In this document: positions 1 to 11,149 of the stretch, in pieces
Numbering within the stretch: the stretch's first letter is position 1
Layout: every line of letters begins with the position of its first letter
Position numbers and translations under genes: made by a program
Notes under the pieces: model-generated
Told to the model about the DNA's origin: nothing
What the model saw: the letters and a program-made list of their open reading frames with translations, nothing else
Databases searched by the model: none
Origin: Caldalkalibacillus thermarum
GTDB lineage: Bacteria; Bacillota; Bacilli; Caldalkalibacillales; Caldalkalibacillaceae
Assembly: GCF_014644735.1 (NCBI RefSeq)
Contig: NZ_BMKZ01000023.1
Span: forward strand, 1 to 47,844
Length of the DNA stretch: 47,844 bases
Direction of reading: 5' to 3'

Positions 1-2
1 AA

Positions 3-125
3 TCTGCGGTACGGGAAGTTCTAGTTCTTACGGAAGAGAAGTTTCAAGAGCTTTTCGATCAGTTTTTGTCGAGTCTGCCCAATTATATCAAGGGTTTACT
101 CGGTGTTTCTGTCTGCGAAAGTTGA
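3..125 (+). CDS. C-terminal end of an unidentified protein (cut by window start)
   Basis: The third reading frame is open from the first bases to a TGA at 123-125 and gives 40 residues ending in LLGVSVCES. The composition (acidic/aromatic helix, then a hydrophobic tail) looks like a real protein end, while the other two frames are either closed or give low-complexity Ser/Arg-rich peptides. I do not recognise the family. A transposase end is possible because a transposase starts at the other end of the window, but no motif supports this. About 190 bases without a gene follow before the uvrB control region. Confidence 0.4.
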   Translation, partial: SAVREVLVLTEEKFQELFDQFLSSLPNYIKGLLGVSVCES

Positions 126-318
126 GTAAAAAAAGATTTTCCTTGGAAATGTCGACTCGTTTTTTGTGTGTTTACTGGCCCACCTTGCTGCTGCCTTACA
201 CCATTCAAGGCCGGGTTAAAGCTTGCCGAATCGTTTTTGCTTTATCGGGCCCGGATAACCCCCCTGGCTCCCCGGTGAGCGAAGATCAAAGTGGTGCTGT
301 GCATTGATCCACCCTCAA

Positions 319-332
319 AGAACATATATTCG
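319..332 (+). promoter_or_regulatory. SOS (LexA) box upstream of uvrBA
   Basis: AGAACATATATTCG is close to the Bacillus LexA/DinR operator CGAAC-N4-GTTCG: 5'-GAAC and TTCG-3' half sites are separated by four bases. It lies just upstream of the -35 region of the uvrB promoter. uvrB and uvrA are classical SOS genes in Bacillus, so the position fits. Two outer positions deviate from the consensus. Confidence 0.65.
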
Positions 333-339
333 CTTTTTG

Positions 340-370
340 TTGTCACCACAGTTGTGTAGTATGCTATAAT
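340..370 (+). promoter_or_regulatory. sigma-A promoter of uvrBA
   Basis: A perfect TATAAT at 365-370 is preceded by TGC, giving an extended -10. TTGTCA at 340-345 is the best -35, with a 19-base spacer. The SOS box lies immediately upstream. The uvrB start codon is about 60 bases downstream. Confidence 0.65.
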
Positions 371-433
371 TTTATCATTAGATATGGTACGGCTAACTAA
401 AAAATGATCTCTTGACATAAGGAGATGGGACAA

Positions 434-2419
434 GTGGAAGGCCGTTTTCAATTGGTATCAAAGTACGAACCCCAGGGTGACCAACCCCAAGCCATTGCCA
501 AATTAGTGGAAAGCATTCAGGCTGGCCAAAAACATCAAACGCTGCTGGGAGCAACGGGAACAGGGAAAACATTTACCGTGGCCCAGGTGATCAGCAAGGT
601 GAACAAGCCCACGCTGGTCATCGCCCACAATAAAACCCTGGCTGCCCAGCTGCACAGCGAATTGAAAGAGTTTTTTCCCCATAATGCTGTTGAATACTTT
701 GTCAGTTATTATGATTACTACCAGCCTGAGGCTTATATTCCTCATACTGATACGTATATTGAAAAGGATGCCAGCATCAACGATGAAATAGACAAATTGC
801 GCCACTCGGCCACCAGTGCCCTGTTGGAGCGGCGCGATGTGATTATTGTCTCCAGTGTGTCCTGCATCTACGGTTTAGGTTCGCCGGAAGAGTACCGTGA
901 TTTGGTGCTTTCCCTCCGGGTAGGCATGGAAAAAGACCGGGACGAAGTGTTGCGCAAGCTGGTGGATATCCAGTATGTGCGCAACGATGTCAACTTTCAC
1001 CGCGGTACATTCCGGGTGCGCGGGGATGTGCTGGAAATTTTCCCGGCTTCACGGGATGAACAGGCGATCCGGGTGGAATTTTTTGGTGACGAGATTGAGC
1101 GCATCACGGAAATAGATGTCTTAACTGGTGAACTGGTAGGCGAACGGCAGCATGTGGCGATTTTTCCTGCTTCCCACTATGTCACCCGCGAGGAGAAGAT
1201 GAAGCGGGCCATTAAAAGCATTGAGGCTGAGCTGGAAGAGCGTTTGCAAGAATTGAGGGGGCAAGGAAAATTATTAGAAGCCCAGCGCTTGGAGCAGCGC
1301 ACCCGCTACGATCTGGAAATGCTGTCTGAAATGGGCTTTTGCTCTGGAATCGAAAACTATTCCAGACACCTGACCGGCCGTCCGGCAGGGGCGCCGCCTT
1401 ATACCTTGCTCGATTATTTCCCCGATGATTTCCTGATCGTCATTGATGAATCCCATGTGACCATTCCCCAGATCAGAGGGATGTTCAACGGTGACTACGC
1501 CCGCAAAAAGGTGCTGATTGAACACGGCTTCCGCTTGCCATCAGCTGCTGACAACCGTCCCTTGCGCTTTGAGGAGTTTGAACAGCGTATCAACCAGGTG
1601 CTGTATGTGTCCGCGACACCTGGTCCCTATGAACTGGAGCATACGCCCCAAGTGGTGGAACAGATCATCCGTCCCACCGGCCTGCTTGATCCCACCATTG
1701 ATGTGCGTCCGATCAAGGGACAGATTGACGATCTGGTCGGGGAGATTCAGGAGCGGGTCAAAAAGAATGAGCGGGTGCTGGTCACTACCTTGACCAAGAA
1801 AATGGCGGAAGACTTAACCGACTACCTGAAAGAGATCGGCATCAAGGTGCGTTATCTGCACTCGGAGATAAAGACCTTGGAGCGCATGCACATTATCCGG
1901 GAACTGCGTTTGGGAGTGTTTGATGTCCTGGTCGGCATTAACTTGTTGAGAGAGGGGCTGGATATCCCGGAAGTGTCTCTCGTGGCCATTTTGGATGCCG
2001 ATAAAGAAGGCTTCCTCCGTTCGGAACGTTCCCTGATCCAGACCATTGGCCGTGCTGCCCGCAATGCCAATGGTCATGTCATTATGTATGCTGATCACGT
2101 GACCGAGTCGATGCGGGCGGCGATAGAAGAGACCAAGCGGCGCCGCCAAATCCAGCAAGCTTATAATGAAAAGCACGGCATCACCCCCAAAACCATTGTC
2201 AAACCGGTCTACGATGTGATCGAAGCCACCAAGGTGATCGAAGATAAAGAAGCGTACCGTGCCACACCCGATGTAGACAAACTGTCGCGCAAAGAGAAGG
2301 AAGATTTGATCAAGAAGCTGGAAAAAGAAATGAAAGCAGCTGCCAAGGAGTTAAATTTTGAACGGGCAGCGGAGTTGCGCGATCTCATCTTGGAATTGAA
2401 AGCGGAACTGGAAGGATGA
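434..2419 (+). CDS. uvrB: UvrABC excinuclease subunit B
   Basis: UvrB is the DNA-damage-verifying helicase-like subunit of nucleotide excision repair; it is loaded by UvrA and recruits UvrC. The 661-residue product has Walker A GATGTGKT at 39-46, the beta-hairpin [10 protein letters not shown] at about 92-101 that inserts between the strands, a DESH Walker B motif at about 338, helicase motifs [16 protein letters not shown] and QTIGRAARN, and a C-terminal UVR domain ([12 protein letters not shown]) that contacts UvrC. An ATG lies at 425, but it directly abuts the AAGGAG at 419-424. GTG at 434 has ideal 9-base spacing and gives the usual [11 protein letters not shown] start. uvrA follows without a gap. 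A LexA-like box upstream suggests SOS induction. Confidence 0.97.
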   Translation: MEGRFQLVSKYEPQGDQPQAIAKLVESIQAGQKHQTLLGATGTGKTFTVAQVISKVNKPTLVIAHNKTLAAQLHSELKEFFPHNAVEYFVSYYDYYQPEAYIPHTDTYIEKDASINDEIDKLRHSATSALLERRDVIIVSSVSCIYGLGSPEEYRDLVLSLRVGMEKDRDEVLRKLVDIQYVRNDVNFHRGTFRVRGDVLEIFPASRDEQAIRVEFFGDEIERITEIDVLTGELVGERQHVAIFPASHYVTREEKMKRAIKSIEAELEERLQELRGQGKLLEAQRLEQRTRYDLEMLSEMGFCSGIENYSRHLTGRPAGAPPYTLLDYFPDDFLIVIDESHVTIPQIRGMFNGDYARKKVLIEHGFRLPSAADNRPLRFEEFEQRINQVLYVSATPGPYELEHTPQVVEQIIRPTGLLDPTIDVRPIKGQIDDLVGEIQERVKKNERVLVTTLTKKMAEDLTDYLKEIGIKVRYLHSEIKTLERMHIIRELRLGVFDVLVGINLLREGLDIPEVSLVAILDADKEGFLRSERSLIQTIGRAARNANGHVIMYADHVTESMRAAIEETKRRRQIQQAYNEKHGITPKTIVKPVYDVIEATKVIEDKEAYRATPDVDKLSRKEKEDLIKKLEKEMKAAAKELNFERAAELRDLILELKAELEG

Positions 2420-2424
2420 TGAGC

Positions 2425-5286
2425 ATGAGCAACCGATTCATCTCTGTCAAAGGAGCCCGGGTGCACAACTTGAAAAATATTGATGTGACGATTCCCCGCA
2501 ACCAGTTTGTGGTGTTGACCGGATTGTCCGGATCGGGCAAATCGTCCTTGGCCTTTGATACGATTTATGCGGAGGGGCAGCGGCGTTATGTGGAATCCCT
2601 CTCCGCCTATGCCCGCCAATTTTTGGGACAAATGGATAAGCCGGATGTGGATGCCATTGAAGGTTTGTCCCCGGCCATTTCCATTGATCAGAAAACGACC
2701 AGCAAGAACCCCCGTTCCACAGTAGGAACAGTGACAGAAATTTATGATTATCTCCGCCTGCTGTTTGCCCGCATCGGGCGCCCCCACTGTCCCACCCACG
2801 GGATTGAAATTACTTCCCAGACGGTGGAGCAGATGGTGGACCGCATCCTGGAGTATCCCGAGCGGACCAAGCTGCAAATATTGGCTCCGGTGGTTCGCGG
2901 GCGCAAGGGTGAACATGCCAAGTTGCTGGAACAGATTGCCAAGCAAGGCTTTGTGCGGGTCAGAATTGACGGCGAGGTGCGTGATCTGGCCGAAGAGATC
3001 AAACTGGAGAAAAACAAAAAGCATACCATTGAAGTTGTCGTGGACCGCATTATCCTCAAGGATGGCATCACCTCCCGTTTGGCCGACTCCATTGAAACGG
3101 CGCTGGACATTGCCGATGGCAAGGTGCTGGTTGATGTGATCGGTCAGGAAGAGTTGCTGTTCAGCTCTAACCTGGCTTGTCCCGAATGCGGCTTCAGCAT
3201 CGAGGAATTGGCGCCGCGGCTGTTTTCATTTAACAGTCCTTATGGGGCTTGCCCCTACTGTGACGGCCTGGGCAGCCGCCTGGAAGTAGATCCGGACCTG
3301 GTCATTCCTGATCCCAACCTGTCCATTAACGAAGGGGCGCTTGCCCCTTGGGAAGGCTCAAGTTCCCCCTATTACGAACAGCTGTTAGCCTGCGTCTGTG
3401 ACCATTTTGGCATTGACCGTGATACCCCCTTTGGGGAGCTGCCCCAAGGTCAACAAGACTTGCTGCTGTACGGCAGCAAAGGAGAACGTTTCTACTTCCG
3501 CTATGAGAATGAATTGGGCCAGATCCGGGAACAACATGTCCCCTTTGAAGGTGTCATTCCTCATGTGGAGCGCCGTTACAAGGAGACAGGGTCAGACTAT
3601 GTCCGCGAACAGCTTGAAGCCTACATGAGCCACAAGGCTTGTCCCAAGTGCCAGGGAGCCCGCCTGCGGCCCGAGGCGTTGGCCGTCACCATCAATGGCA
3701 AAAACATTGATTATGTGACACGCCTCTCCGTGGCAGAAGCCAAGCAGTTTTTTGCATCTTTGACCTTGACGGAGAAAGAACAAAAGATTGCCCAGCTCAT
3801 TTTGCGCGAGATTGAGGAGCGGCTGGGATTCCTGATTGATGTGGGCCTTGATTATTTAACCCTGAACCGCTCGGCCGGCACCTTAAGCGGAGGAGAGGCT
3901 CAGCGTATCCGCCTGGCCACCCAGATTGGATCGAAGCTGACGGGGGTCCTCTATGTGCTGGATGAACCTTCCATCGGTTTGCACCAGCGGGACAATGACC
4001 GCTTGATCCGCACCTTGGAACAGATGCGTGATTTGGGCAATACTTTGCTGGTCGTGGAGCACGATGAGGATACTATGCTGGCGGCCGATCATTTAATCGA
4101 TATTGGTCCGGGTGCTGGTGCCCATGGGGGACGGGTGGTGGCCCAGGGCACGCCGGAAGAGGTGATGAATAATCCCAACTCCCTTACCGGACAATATCTC
4201 AGCGGGAAAAAATTTATTCCCCTCCCAGCCCAGCGGCGCCAGCCCAATGGCAAATGGCTGGAGATTATCGGGGCCCGGGAAAACAACCTGAAAAATGTAA
4301 ACGTCAAAATCCCCTTGGGCGTGTTCACGTGTGTCACCGGGGTTTCTGGATCAGGCAAAAGCACACTGGTGAATGAAATTTTGCTCAAGGCGCTCATGCG
4401 GCAATACTACCGCTCCAAAGTCAAACCCGGAGAACATGAGGAGATCAAAGGCACGGAACATCTGGATAAAGTGGTCAATATTGACCAGTCACCCATTGGG
4501 CGGACCCCCCGGTCCAATCCGGCCACCTACACAGGCGTGTTTGATGATATCCGGGAAGTATTTGCCCAGACCACGGAAGCAAAGATGAGAGGCTACAAAA
4601 AGGGCCGTTTCAGCTTCAATGTCAAAGGTGGGCGCTGTGAAGCATGCCGGGGAGACGGGATCATTAAGATTGAGATGCACTTTTTACCCGATGTGTATGT
4701 GCCTTGTGAAGTGTGCAAGGGCAAACGCTATAACCGGGAAACCCTGGAGGTCACCTATAAGGGGAAAACGATTGCCGATGTGCTGAACATGACCGTGGAA
4801 GAAGCCCTTGACTTTTTCCAGAACATCCCCCGCATCAAGCGCAAGCTGCAAACCTTGCAAGATGTCGGCTTGGGCTATATGCGCCTGGGCCAGCCGGCCA
4901 CCACGTTGTCCGGAGGGGAAGCCCAGCGGGTGAAGCTGGCTTCCGAACTGCACCGCCGCAGCACCGGGCGCACCCTGTACATTCTGGATGAGCCGACCAC
5001 AGGTTTGCACATCGAGGACATCCGCCGCCTGTTGGAAGTGCTGAAGCGGCTGGTGGACAATGGGGACACGGTGCTGGTCATCGAGCACCATCTGGATGTG
5101 ATCAAAGTGGCCGATTATATAATTGACCTTGGACCTGAGGGAGGGGACGGAGGCGGTGAGATTGTCGCCACAGGCACCCCGGAAGAAATCTGCCAGGTCA
5201 AGCGTTCTTATACCGGCCAGTATCTGGGGCCCATTTTGGAACGGGACCGTCGGCGCATGAAACAGCAAGAAACCGTCAAGGTATGA
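2425..5286 (+). CDS. uvrA: UvrABC excinuclease subunit A
   Basis: UvrA is the damage-recognising dimeric ABC ATPase of nucleotide excision repair. The 953-residue product has two ABC modules: Walker A GLSGSGKS at 33-40 and again in the second half (GVSGSGKS), two LSGGEAQR signatures, and two zinc-binding modules (CPEC...CPYC and CEAC...CEVC). The length is normal for the family. Start codons at 2416 and 2419 overlap the uvrB stop, but the AAGGA at 2412-2416 is spaced correctly (8 bases) only for ATG 2425, which gives [18 protein letters not shown]. It is co-transcribed and probably translationally coupled with uvrB, so it shares the SOS control. Confidence 0.97.
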   Translation: MSNRFISVKGARVHNLKNIDVTIPRNQFVVLTGLSGSGKSSLAFDTIYAEGQRRYVESLSAYARQFLGQMDKPDVDAIEGLSPAISIDQKTTSKNPRSTVGTVTEIYDYLRLLFARIGRPHCPTHGIEITSQTVEQMVDRILEYPERTKLQILAPVVRGRKGEHAKLLEQIAKQGFVRVRIDGEVRDLAEEIKLEKNKKHTIEVVVDRIILKDGITSRLADSIETALDIADGKVLVDVIGQEELLFSSNLACPECGFSIEELAPRLFSFNSPYGACPYCDGLGSRLEVDPDLVIPDPNLSINEGALAPWEGSSSPYYEQLLACVCDHFGIDRDTPFGELPQGQQDLLLYGSKGERFYFRYENELGQIREQHVPFEGVIPHVERRYKETGSDYVREQLEAYMSHKACPKCQGARLRPEALAVTINGKNIDYVTRLSVAEAKQFFASLTLTEKEQKIAQLILREIEERLGFLIDVGLDYLTLNRSAGTLSGGEAQRIRLATQIGSKLTGVLYVLDEPSIGLHQRDNDRLIRTLEQMRDLGNTLLVVEHDEDTMLAADHLIDIGPGAGAHGGRVVAQGTPEEVMNNPNSLTGQYLSGKKFIPLPAQRRQPNGKWLEIIGARENNLKNVNVKIPLGVFTCVTGVSGSGKSTLVNEILLKALMRQYYRSKVKPGEHEEIKGTEHLDKVVNIDQSPIGRTPRSNPATYTGVFDDIREVFAQTTEAKMRGYKKGRFSFNVKGGRCEACRGDGIIKIEMHFLPDVYVPCEVCKGKRYNRETLEVTYKGKTIADVLNMTVEEALDFFQNIPRIKRKLQTLQDVGLGYMRLGQPATTLSGGEAQRVKLASELHRRSTGRTLYILDEPTTGLHIEDIRRLLEVLKRLVDNGDTVLVIEHHLDVIKVADYIIDLGPEGGDGGGEIVATGTPEEICQVKRSYTGQYLGPILERDRRRMKQQETVKV

Positions 5287-5318
5287 CTATAAAGTTCCAT
5301 AAACCGCTGTCACCGTTT

Positions 5319-5352
5319 ATCCGTGTGATGCCTGATTAGGTATCACACGGAT
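5319..5352 (+). terminator. hairpin after uvrA
   Basis: ATCCGTGTGATGCC and GGTATCACACGGAT form a 14-bp stem (one G-U) with loop TGATTA. The downstream tract is only ATTTAAC, so termination may be partial, but it sits between uvrA and an independently regulated thiC leader. Confidence 0.6.
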
Positions 5353-5413
5353 ATTTAACAGGTTGAATTGCCACACTTTTTATGATATATTAACTTGTGT
5401 AAAATCTAATAGT

Positions 5414-5515
5414 ATTACTGGGGGTGCCTGTGAGCCAGGCTGAGAAAGGAACGCGATGAAGTTCCTTAACCCTTTGGACCTGATCTGGGTAATACCAGCG
5501 TGGGGAAGTAAACAA
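5414..5515 (+). ncRNA. TPP riboswitch (THI box)
   Basis: The conserved thi-box blocks are present in order: GGGGTGCC at 5421, TGAGCCAGGCTGAGAA, GACCTGATCTGGGTAATACCAG and GTGGGGAAG. The GGTGC/CTGAGA and ACCTGATCTGGGTAATACCAGCG segments are the hallmark thiamin-pyrophosphate binding core. It lies about 200 bases upstream of thiC, which it should repress when TPP is abundant. Confidence 0.95.
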
Positions 5516-5566
5516 CGGGTACAGTACGTTGGCAGTGTTGGCTGCCTGTGCCAATCCGGCCGCATG

Positions 5567-5600
5567 AAAGCCAGGTCCATATCCAGGATCTGGCTTTTAA
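5567..5600 (+). terminator. expression-platform terminator of the thiC leader
   Basis: AAAGCCAGGTCC (5567-5578) pairs with GGATCTGGCTTT (5586-5597) as an uninterrupted 12-bp stem (one G-U) with loop ATATCCA, followed by TTAAGTTT. It lies about 50 bases after the riboswitch aptamer and is the probable TPP-dependent terminator. Confidence 0.6.
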
Positions 5601-5678
5601 GTTTGCTGCAAAGCGCTTTAAACGATGGCTGCCATTAACTTATGTGCTGTAGCTCAGCTTCACTGACCCGGATCATGT

Positions 5679-7487
<1,809 letters not shown>

Positions 7488-7501
7488 CCGTGTGGCAAAT
7501 G

Positions 7502-7524
7502 AAGGGGCCGCTTAAGGCCCCTTT
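7502..7524. terminator. hairpin between convergent thiC and a small minus-strand gene
   Basis: AAGGGGCC and GGCCCCTT form an 8-bp GC-rich stem with loop GCTTAA. On the plus strand it follows the thiC stop by 14 bases. On the minus strand the stem includes the last codons and stop of the convergent gene. The T-tract is short. Confidence 0.6.
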
Positions 7525-7727
7525 ACAGTTTTGTCTTTGCGGATAATATATTGGGCACCGCAATGAGGGCAAACCACCTTCACCTTGCCCAAGGGAGAGT
7601 TAAAAGAATATAAGCAAACCTGGCAATCCATTCGGCGGACAAGCACCACCTTCATCAACAACAGATAAATGACGTAGATGCATCCCCCGAACAAAATAAG
7701 GGAGGGCAGCCATGCAAACAACTCCAT
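7512..7727 (-). CDS. small membrane protein with C-terminal zinc ribbon
   Basis: I do not recognise a named family. The 71-residue product starts with a hydrophobic segment (about residues 4-25, LPSLILFGGCIYVIYLLLM), then a basic patch and a CxxC-x14-CxxC pair (CQVC, CPHC) typical of a zinc ribbon, ending with a basic tail. The frame is also open upstream to a TTG at 7814, but ATG 7727 has AAAGAGGG about 7 bases upstream and starts right before the membrane helix. It lies downstream of motAB on the same strand and could be read with it, 120 bases after motB. Function is unknown; a membrane-anchored regulator or assembly factor is only a guess. Confidence 0.6.
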   Translation of the reverse strand: MELFAWLPSLILFGGCIYVIYLLLMKVVLVRRMDCQVCLYSFNSPLGKVKVVCPHCGAQYIIRKDKTVKGP

Positions 7728-7847
7728 AAAAAGTCCCTCTTTCGCCATCGTTGAATTTGGGTAAGTCATCAGTGCTTGTTCCATATCTATGACGAGTGGG
7801 GACAAATTATCCAAGAAAAACTAAATGAACATTTTATCTCAGCAGGC

Positions 7848-8606
7848 CTAGTAGTTAGGTAAAATCAGCACTTCCACCCGCCTGTTTTGCTGGCGCCCTT
7901 CCGCTGTGTCGTTCGTGGCCACTGGTTTGTACTCGCCGTACCCGCGCACACTGAAGTATTCAGGGGATAAGTTCTCATTTTCCAGGATAATCTTTAGAAA
8001 ATTAATGGCCCGCATGGCACTGAGGTCCCAGTTGGAGCGGAAGTGGCTGTTGTGAATGGGCACATTATCGGTGTGTCCGGAAACCTCGATATGCCGGGGA
8101 GGATCTGAGACCAGCAAATTAGAAATTTCCCGGGCCAGCTTGACCGCATCCGGTTTGACGACGGCGCTGCCCGAATCAAAAAGGGCATGGTCCAGGATCG
8201 TGATGATCAGCCCTGCTTCGGTCAGCTCCGTTTTAAGACTCAGTTGCAGGTTACGCTGCTTGATATAGGTGTTGATCCGTTCCTGAAGACGGCGCAACTC
8301 CTCCATTTCCCTCTCTCTAAAGCCTGATCCTGGCTCTTCTTGAGGGCTTTCCTCTTCATCTTGTTCATCGTTTGTTCCTTCCGTTGTTTCATCAGGTGTT
8401 ACGGCTGGAGATTGCAGCACGGGTTGTCCCCCTTGAAACGCTGTGGTAAAGGTTTGAATAATGCGCTCCAGTTTTTGTGCATCCAGCGTGCTGGAAGCAT
8501 AGAGGATAATAAACAGGGCTAACAGCAAGGTCAGCATATCCGCATAGGGGATTAACCATGTTTCGTTTATATGCTCCTCATCAGTGCGCTTTTTATATCT
8601 ACGCAT
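7848..8606 (-). CDS. motB: flagellar motor stator protein MotB
   Basis: MotB is the peptidoglycan-anchored half of the flagellar stator channel. In the 252-residue product a short basic cytoplasmic tail is followed by the membrane helix WLIPYADMLTLLLALFIILYA, whose Asp23 is the expected ion-carrying residue. A Glu-rich linker follows (about 75-105), then an OmpA-like peptidoglycan-binding domain with SGHTDNVP and NRRVEVLILP. The frame extends 11 codons further upstream, but ATG 8606 overlaps the end of motA and gives the standard short tail. H+ versus Na+ use cannot be fixed from sequence alone. It is co-transcribed with motA, with the two genes overlapping by 8 bases. Confidence 0.95.
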   Translation of the reverse strand: MRRYKKRTDEEHINETWLIPYADMLTLLLALFIILYASSTLDAQKLERIIQTFTTAFQGGQPVLQSPAVTPDETTEGTNDEQDEEESPQEEPGSGFREREMEELRRLQERINTYIKQRNLQLSLKTELTEAGLIITILDHALFDSGSAVVKPDAVKLAREISNLLVSDPPRHIEVSGHTDNVPIHNSHFRSNWDLSAMRAINFLKIILENENLSPEYFSVRGYGEYKPVATNDTAEGRQQNRRVEVLILPNY

Positions 8607-9399
8607 CCAGCTCTTCCCCTTCTTGCACGGCGGTGTCATTCACCAGGCGCTGTTTAGTTGGAACATAGGCCAGCAGTTTGTCTTCGATCACACGGGGCGA
8701 AACTCCCTCTTGAATAGCCAAAATGCCTTCAATCATGACCTGTTTAATTTGCAGCTCCTGTTGGGACTTACGCTTCAGCTTGTTAGCCATGGGATGCCAG
8801 AGCACATAACCGGTAAAAATACCTAGTAGTGTGGCCACGAAGGCAGCTGCTATGGCAGGCCCTAAACGTTCAATATCATTTAAATCACCCAGGGCGGCAA
8901 TTAAGCCTATAACCGCACCAAGGACCCCAAGTGTTGGGGCATAAGTGCCGGCTTGGGAAAAAATTTGGGCACCTGCCGCATGGCGCTCCGCCATGGCCTC
9001 CAAATCTTCTTCCATCATTTGGCGGATAAATTCGGGTGATTGACCGTCGATCACCATTTTCATGCCGTATTTTAGGAAGGGATCCTCTACTGTTTCCACA
9101 TGGTCTTCGAGGGCCAGCAGGCCTTCGCGCCGGGCAATATTGGCCCAATCCTTAAACTGGGGAATCAGCTCCTGAACAGTGGGCAGTTTCTGCTGGCTAA
9201 AAATAATGCGAAACAGGGCAGGGATCCGCTTCAATTCGCTGGAAGGGAAAGCGATGGTAATTGAAGCAACCGTGCCTACGAAAATAATAATAATAGCAGC
9301 CGAGTTGATTAGAACCCCAAGGTTCGTTCCTTTGGCCATCATCCCTAATAGGACTGCAGCAATACCAATGATAATGCCTAGAAATGATGTTTTATCCAT
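8599..9399 (-). CDS. motA: flagellar motor stator protein MotA
   Basis: MotA forms the ion channel with MotB and contacts the rotor protein FliG. The 266-residue product has four membrane helices: two at about 4-60 and two at about 150-205. Between them is the large cytoplasmic loop with charged residues for torque (ALEDHVETVEDPF). The conserved Pro of helix 3 is in GTYAPTLGVLGAVIG. ATG 9399 is the first in-frame start, and motB overlaps its end. A sigma-D-type promoter lies 44 bases upstream of the start. No other flagellar or chemotaxis gene is close, apart from a ruined receptor gene at 22446-23272. Confidence 0.95.
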   Translation of the reverse strand: MDKTSFLGIIIGIAAVLLGMMAKGTNLGVLINSAAIIIIFVGTVASITIAFPSSELKRIPALFRIIFSQQKLPTVQELIPQFKDWANIARREGLLALEDHVETVEDPFLKYGMKMVIDGQSPEFIRQMMEEDLEAMAERHAAGAQIFSQAGTYAPTLGVLGAVIGLIAALGDLNDIERLGPAIAAAFVATLLGIFTGYVLWHPMANKLKRKSQQELQIKQVMIEGILAIQEGVSPRVIEDKLLAYVPTKQRLVNDTAVQEGEELDA

Positions 9400-9442
9400 T
9401 GCCTCGTCATCCCTTTGTCTTTAAAAATTGTTCCTAATCATT

Positions 9443-9470
9443 ATATCGGCAAACCAGAGTAGAGAGTTTA
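9443..9470 (-). promoter_or_regulatory. sigma-D (flagellar) promoter of motAB
   Basis: Read on the minus strand, TAAA at 9470-9467 is followed after 16 bases by GCCGATAT at 9450-9443. This equals the sigma-D -10 consensus and its TAAA -35 (normal spacer 15 plus or minus 1). It lies 44 bases before the motA start, exactly where a motility promoter is expected. Confidence 0.8.
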
Positions 9471-9584
9471 ATGTTACTTTAACTTTCCTGGCATGATGGC
9501 CTTTTTGTCATTCCGCTTGAACCGTTAACATGTTACAATGATAGCTAATGAATGAAATATCAGTGAAATGCAGGTGTATAAGTG

Positions 9585-9941
9585 ATGTTGACGCGCTGGA
9601 TAATGAGTGTGCTGAGCACATGGGTCGTGCTCATGGTGATTTCAGGCTACTTTAGTGACTATTTTTTTATCCGTGATATGAAAGTGGCGTTGTTAGCCGC
9701 TCTCATTCTCTCTATTATCAATGCCGTGATCCGGCCTGTTCTTGTTTTTTTGACTCTGCCGATCACGATCTTAAGTCTCGGTTTGTTTTTGTTGGTGATC
9801 AATGCTTTAACCCTGCTCTTGACCGCGTATCTGGTGGATGGATTTACTATCAGCGGATTTTGGGCCGCCTTTTTCATCGGAATCTTGATCAGCATCTTAA
9901 ATTACTTGATTCATACCTTAATTCTTAAGCGTTGGAAGTAA
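9585..9941 (+). CDS. yvlD: small four-helix membrane protein, YvlD/phage-holin-4 family
   Basis: The 118-residue product is almost entirely hydrophobic with four predicted membrane helices (about 4-22, 32-52, 58-82, 90-112), matching the widespread YvlD (DUF360) family. In Bacillus subtilis yvlD lies between uvrA and hprK, as here. GTG 9582 is also possible, but ATG 9585 is better spaced (9 bases) from AGGTG at 9572-9576. Its function is not established; the 'holin' family name does not imply lysis. A hairpin terminator follows, so it is probably monocistronic. Confidence 0.8.
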   Translation: MLTRWIMSVLSTWVVLMVISGYFSDYFFIRDMKVALLAALILSIINAVIRPVLVFLTLPITILSLGLFLLVINALTLLLTAYLVDGFTISGFWAAFFIGILISILNYLIHTLILKRWK

Positions 9942-9979
9942 GGCGGGGCAAGAGCCGTGGCAGACATCGGCTGGAAGAA

Positions 9980-10010
9980 AGCGTGTGACCCGTGGGGGAC
10001 ACGCTCTTTT
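9980..10010 (+). terminator. terminator after yvlD
   Basis: AGCGTGT (9980-9986) and ACACGCT (9999-10005) form the base of a hairpin with inner CCC/GGG pairs, followed by CTTTTATTTATCTTTT. Confidence 0.7.
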
Positions 10011-10125
10011 ATTTATCTTTTAGTTTAGATGGATGGCCCATGCTCTATATCCATCAGCTTTTCCCAACACATATGTGACCGGTCATTGGCATCTTCTTTC
10101 TGCTTTCTCTCTTGTGAACAGATTA

Positions 10126-10134
10126 TGGTAAAAT
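10126..10134 (+). promoter_or_regulatory. possible extended -10 of the hprK promoter
   Basis: TGGTAAAAT gives an extended -10 (TG plus one base, then TAAAAT) 45 bases before the hprK start. No good -35 is seen at 16-18 bases upstream, so support is weak. Confidence 0.35.
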
Positions 10135-10178
10135 AAAAAAGTGTACGGTTACAGGTTGCAAGCAAAGGGGTTTAGAAG

Positions 10179-11120
10179 ATGGGCCAGTTAAAAGTCAAAA
10201 AAATTGTGGATAAGTTCCAGTTGGAAGTTCTTTCGGGCAAGGAATACCTGGACCGGTTGATTACAACCAGTGACTTGTCCCGGCCCGGACTGGAGATGGC
10301 AGGGTACTTTACCTATTATCCAGCTGACCGGATTCAAATTTTGGGCAGAACGGAATTATCATTCTTTGAACGGTTGCATCCCCAGGAAAAAGAAGTGCGC
10401 ATGCTGAAACTTTGTCATGAAAAGACGCCTTGCGTGTGCATCTCCAGGGGGATGGATGCCCCTCCGGAACTGTTAAAAGCTTCAAAGGAAAAAAAGATGC
10501 CCGTATTGCGCAGTCAGATGACCACCACACAGCTGATGAGCAAATTAACCCATTTTCTGGAGACTGAGCTTGCACCCCAAACGGCCATGCATGGGGTTTT
10601 GGTTGATGTTTACGGCGTAGGGGTGCTGATTACCGGTCAAAGCGGCATCGGTAAAAGTGAAACAGCTCTGGAACTTGTGAAACGGGGACACCGCCTGGTG
10701 GCTGATGATGTGGTGGAAATCCGCCAGCCGGAGGAAAATGAGCTGGTTGGTACGGCACCCAAACTCATCCGCCATCTTCTGGAAATCCGAGGTGTGGGCA
10801 TTATTAATGTCATGACGTTATTTGGGGCGGGGGCTGTGCGTAATTATAAAAAAATCTCCATGGTCTGCCACTTGGAAAACTGGGATAACACCAAACCCTA
10901 TGACCGTTTGGGGCTGGATGAGCAGAAAATCAAAATTATTGACACATATGTTCCCCAGATTACTATCCCGGTGCGTCCGGGGCGAAACCTGGCTGTCATT
11001 GTGGAGGTGGCGGCCATGAACTTCCGCTTGAAACGTATGGGCTTTAACGCCGCTGAACATTTTGCCCACCGTTTGACGGCCGCCATTGAAGAGCATGACG
11101 ACAAACATGATGATCTGTAG
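10179..11120 (+). CDS. hprK: HPr kinase/phosphorylase
   Basis: HprK/P phosphorylates Ser46 of HPr and Crh with ATP or PPi and reverses this using Pi, setting carbon catabolite repression. The 313-residue product has an N-terminal regulatory domain (1-130), then the catalytic domain with the conserved His in [11 protein letters not shown]-loop GQSGIGKS at about 153-160, the [11 protein letters not shown] strand, and the HprK signature [22 protein letters not shown] 10179 has AAAGGGG about 9 bases upstream. lgt follows after 29 bases and is probably co-transcribed. Its partner Crh is encoded at 29645 in the same window. The PPi-hydrolysing partner PpaX, normally three genes downstream, is reduced to a stump. 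Confidence 0.97.
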   Translation: MGQLKVKKIVDKFQLEVLSGKEYLDRLITTSDLSRPGLEMAGYFTYYPADRIQILGRTELSFFERLHPQEKEVRMLKLCHEKTPCVCISRGMDAPPELLKASKEKKMPVLRSQMTTTQLMSKLTHFLETELAPQTAMHGVLVDVYGVGVLITGQSGIGKSETALELVKRGHRLVADDVVEIRQPEENELVGTAPKLIRHLLEIRGVGIINVMTLFGAGAVRNYKKISMVCHLENWDNTKPYDRLGLDEQKIKIIDTYVPQITIPVRPGRNLAVIVEVAAMNFRLKRMGFNAAEHFAHRLTAAIEEHDDKHDDL

Positions 11121-11149
11121 GGAGTGCAAGTAAAGGAGTTGGATTAAAC

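Noticed and set aside
122-451. Short open frames on both strands upstream of uvrB
   Set aside because: No ribosome site, low-complexity translation, and they overlap the SOS box and promoter.
2209-3024. 271-codon minus-strand frame across uvrB/uvrA
   Set aside because: Antisense shadow of two certain genes; His/Leu/Gly-rich composition typical of GC-biased reverse frames.
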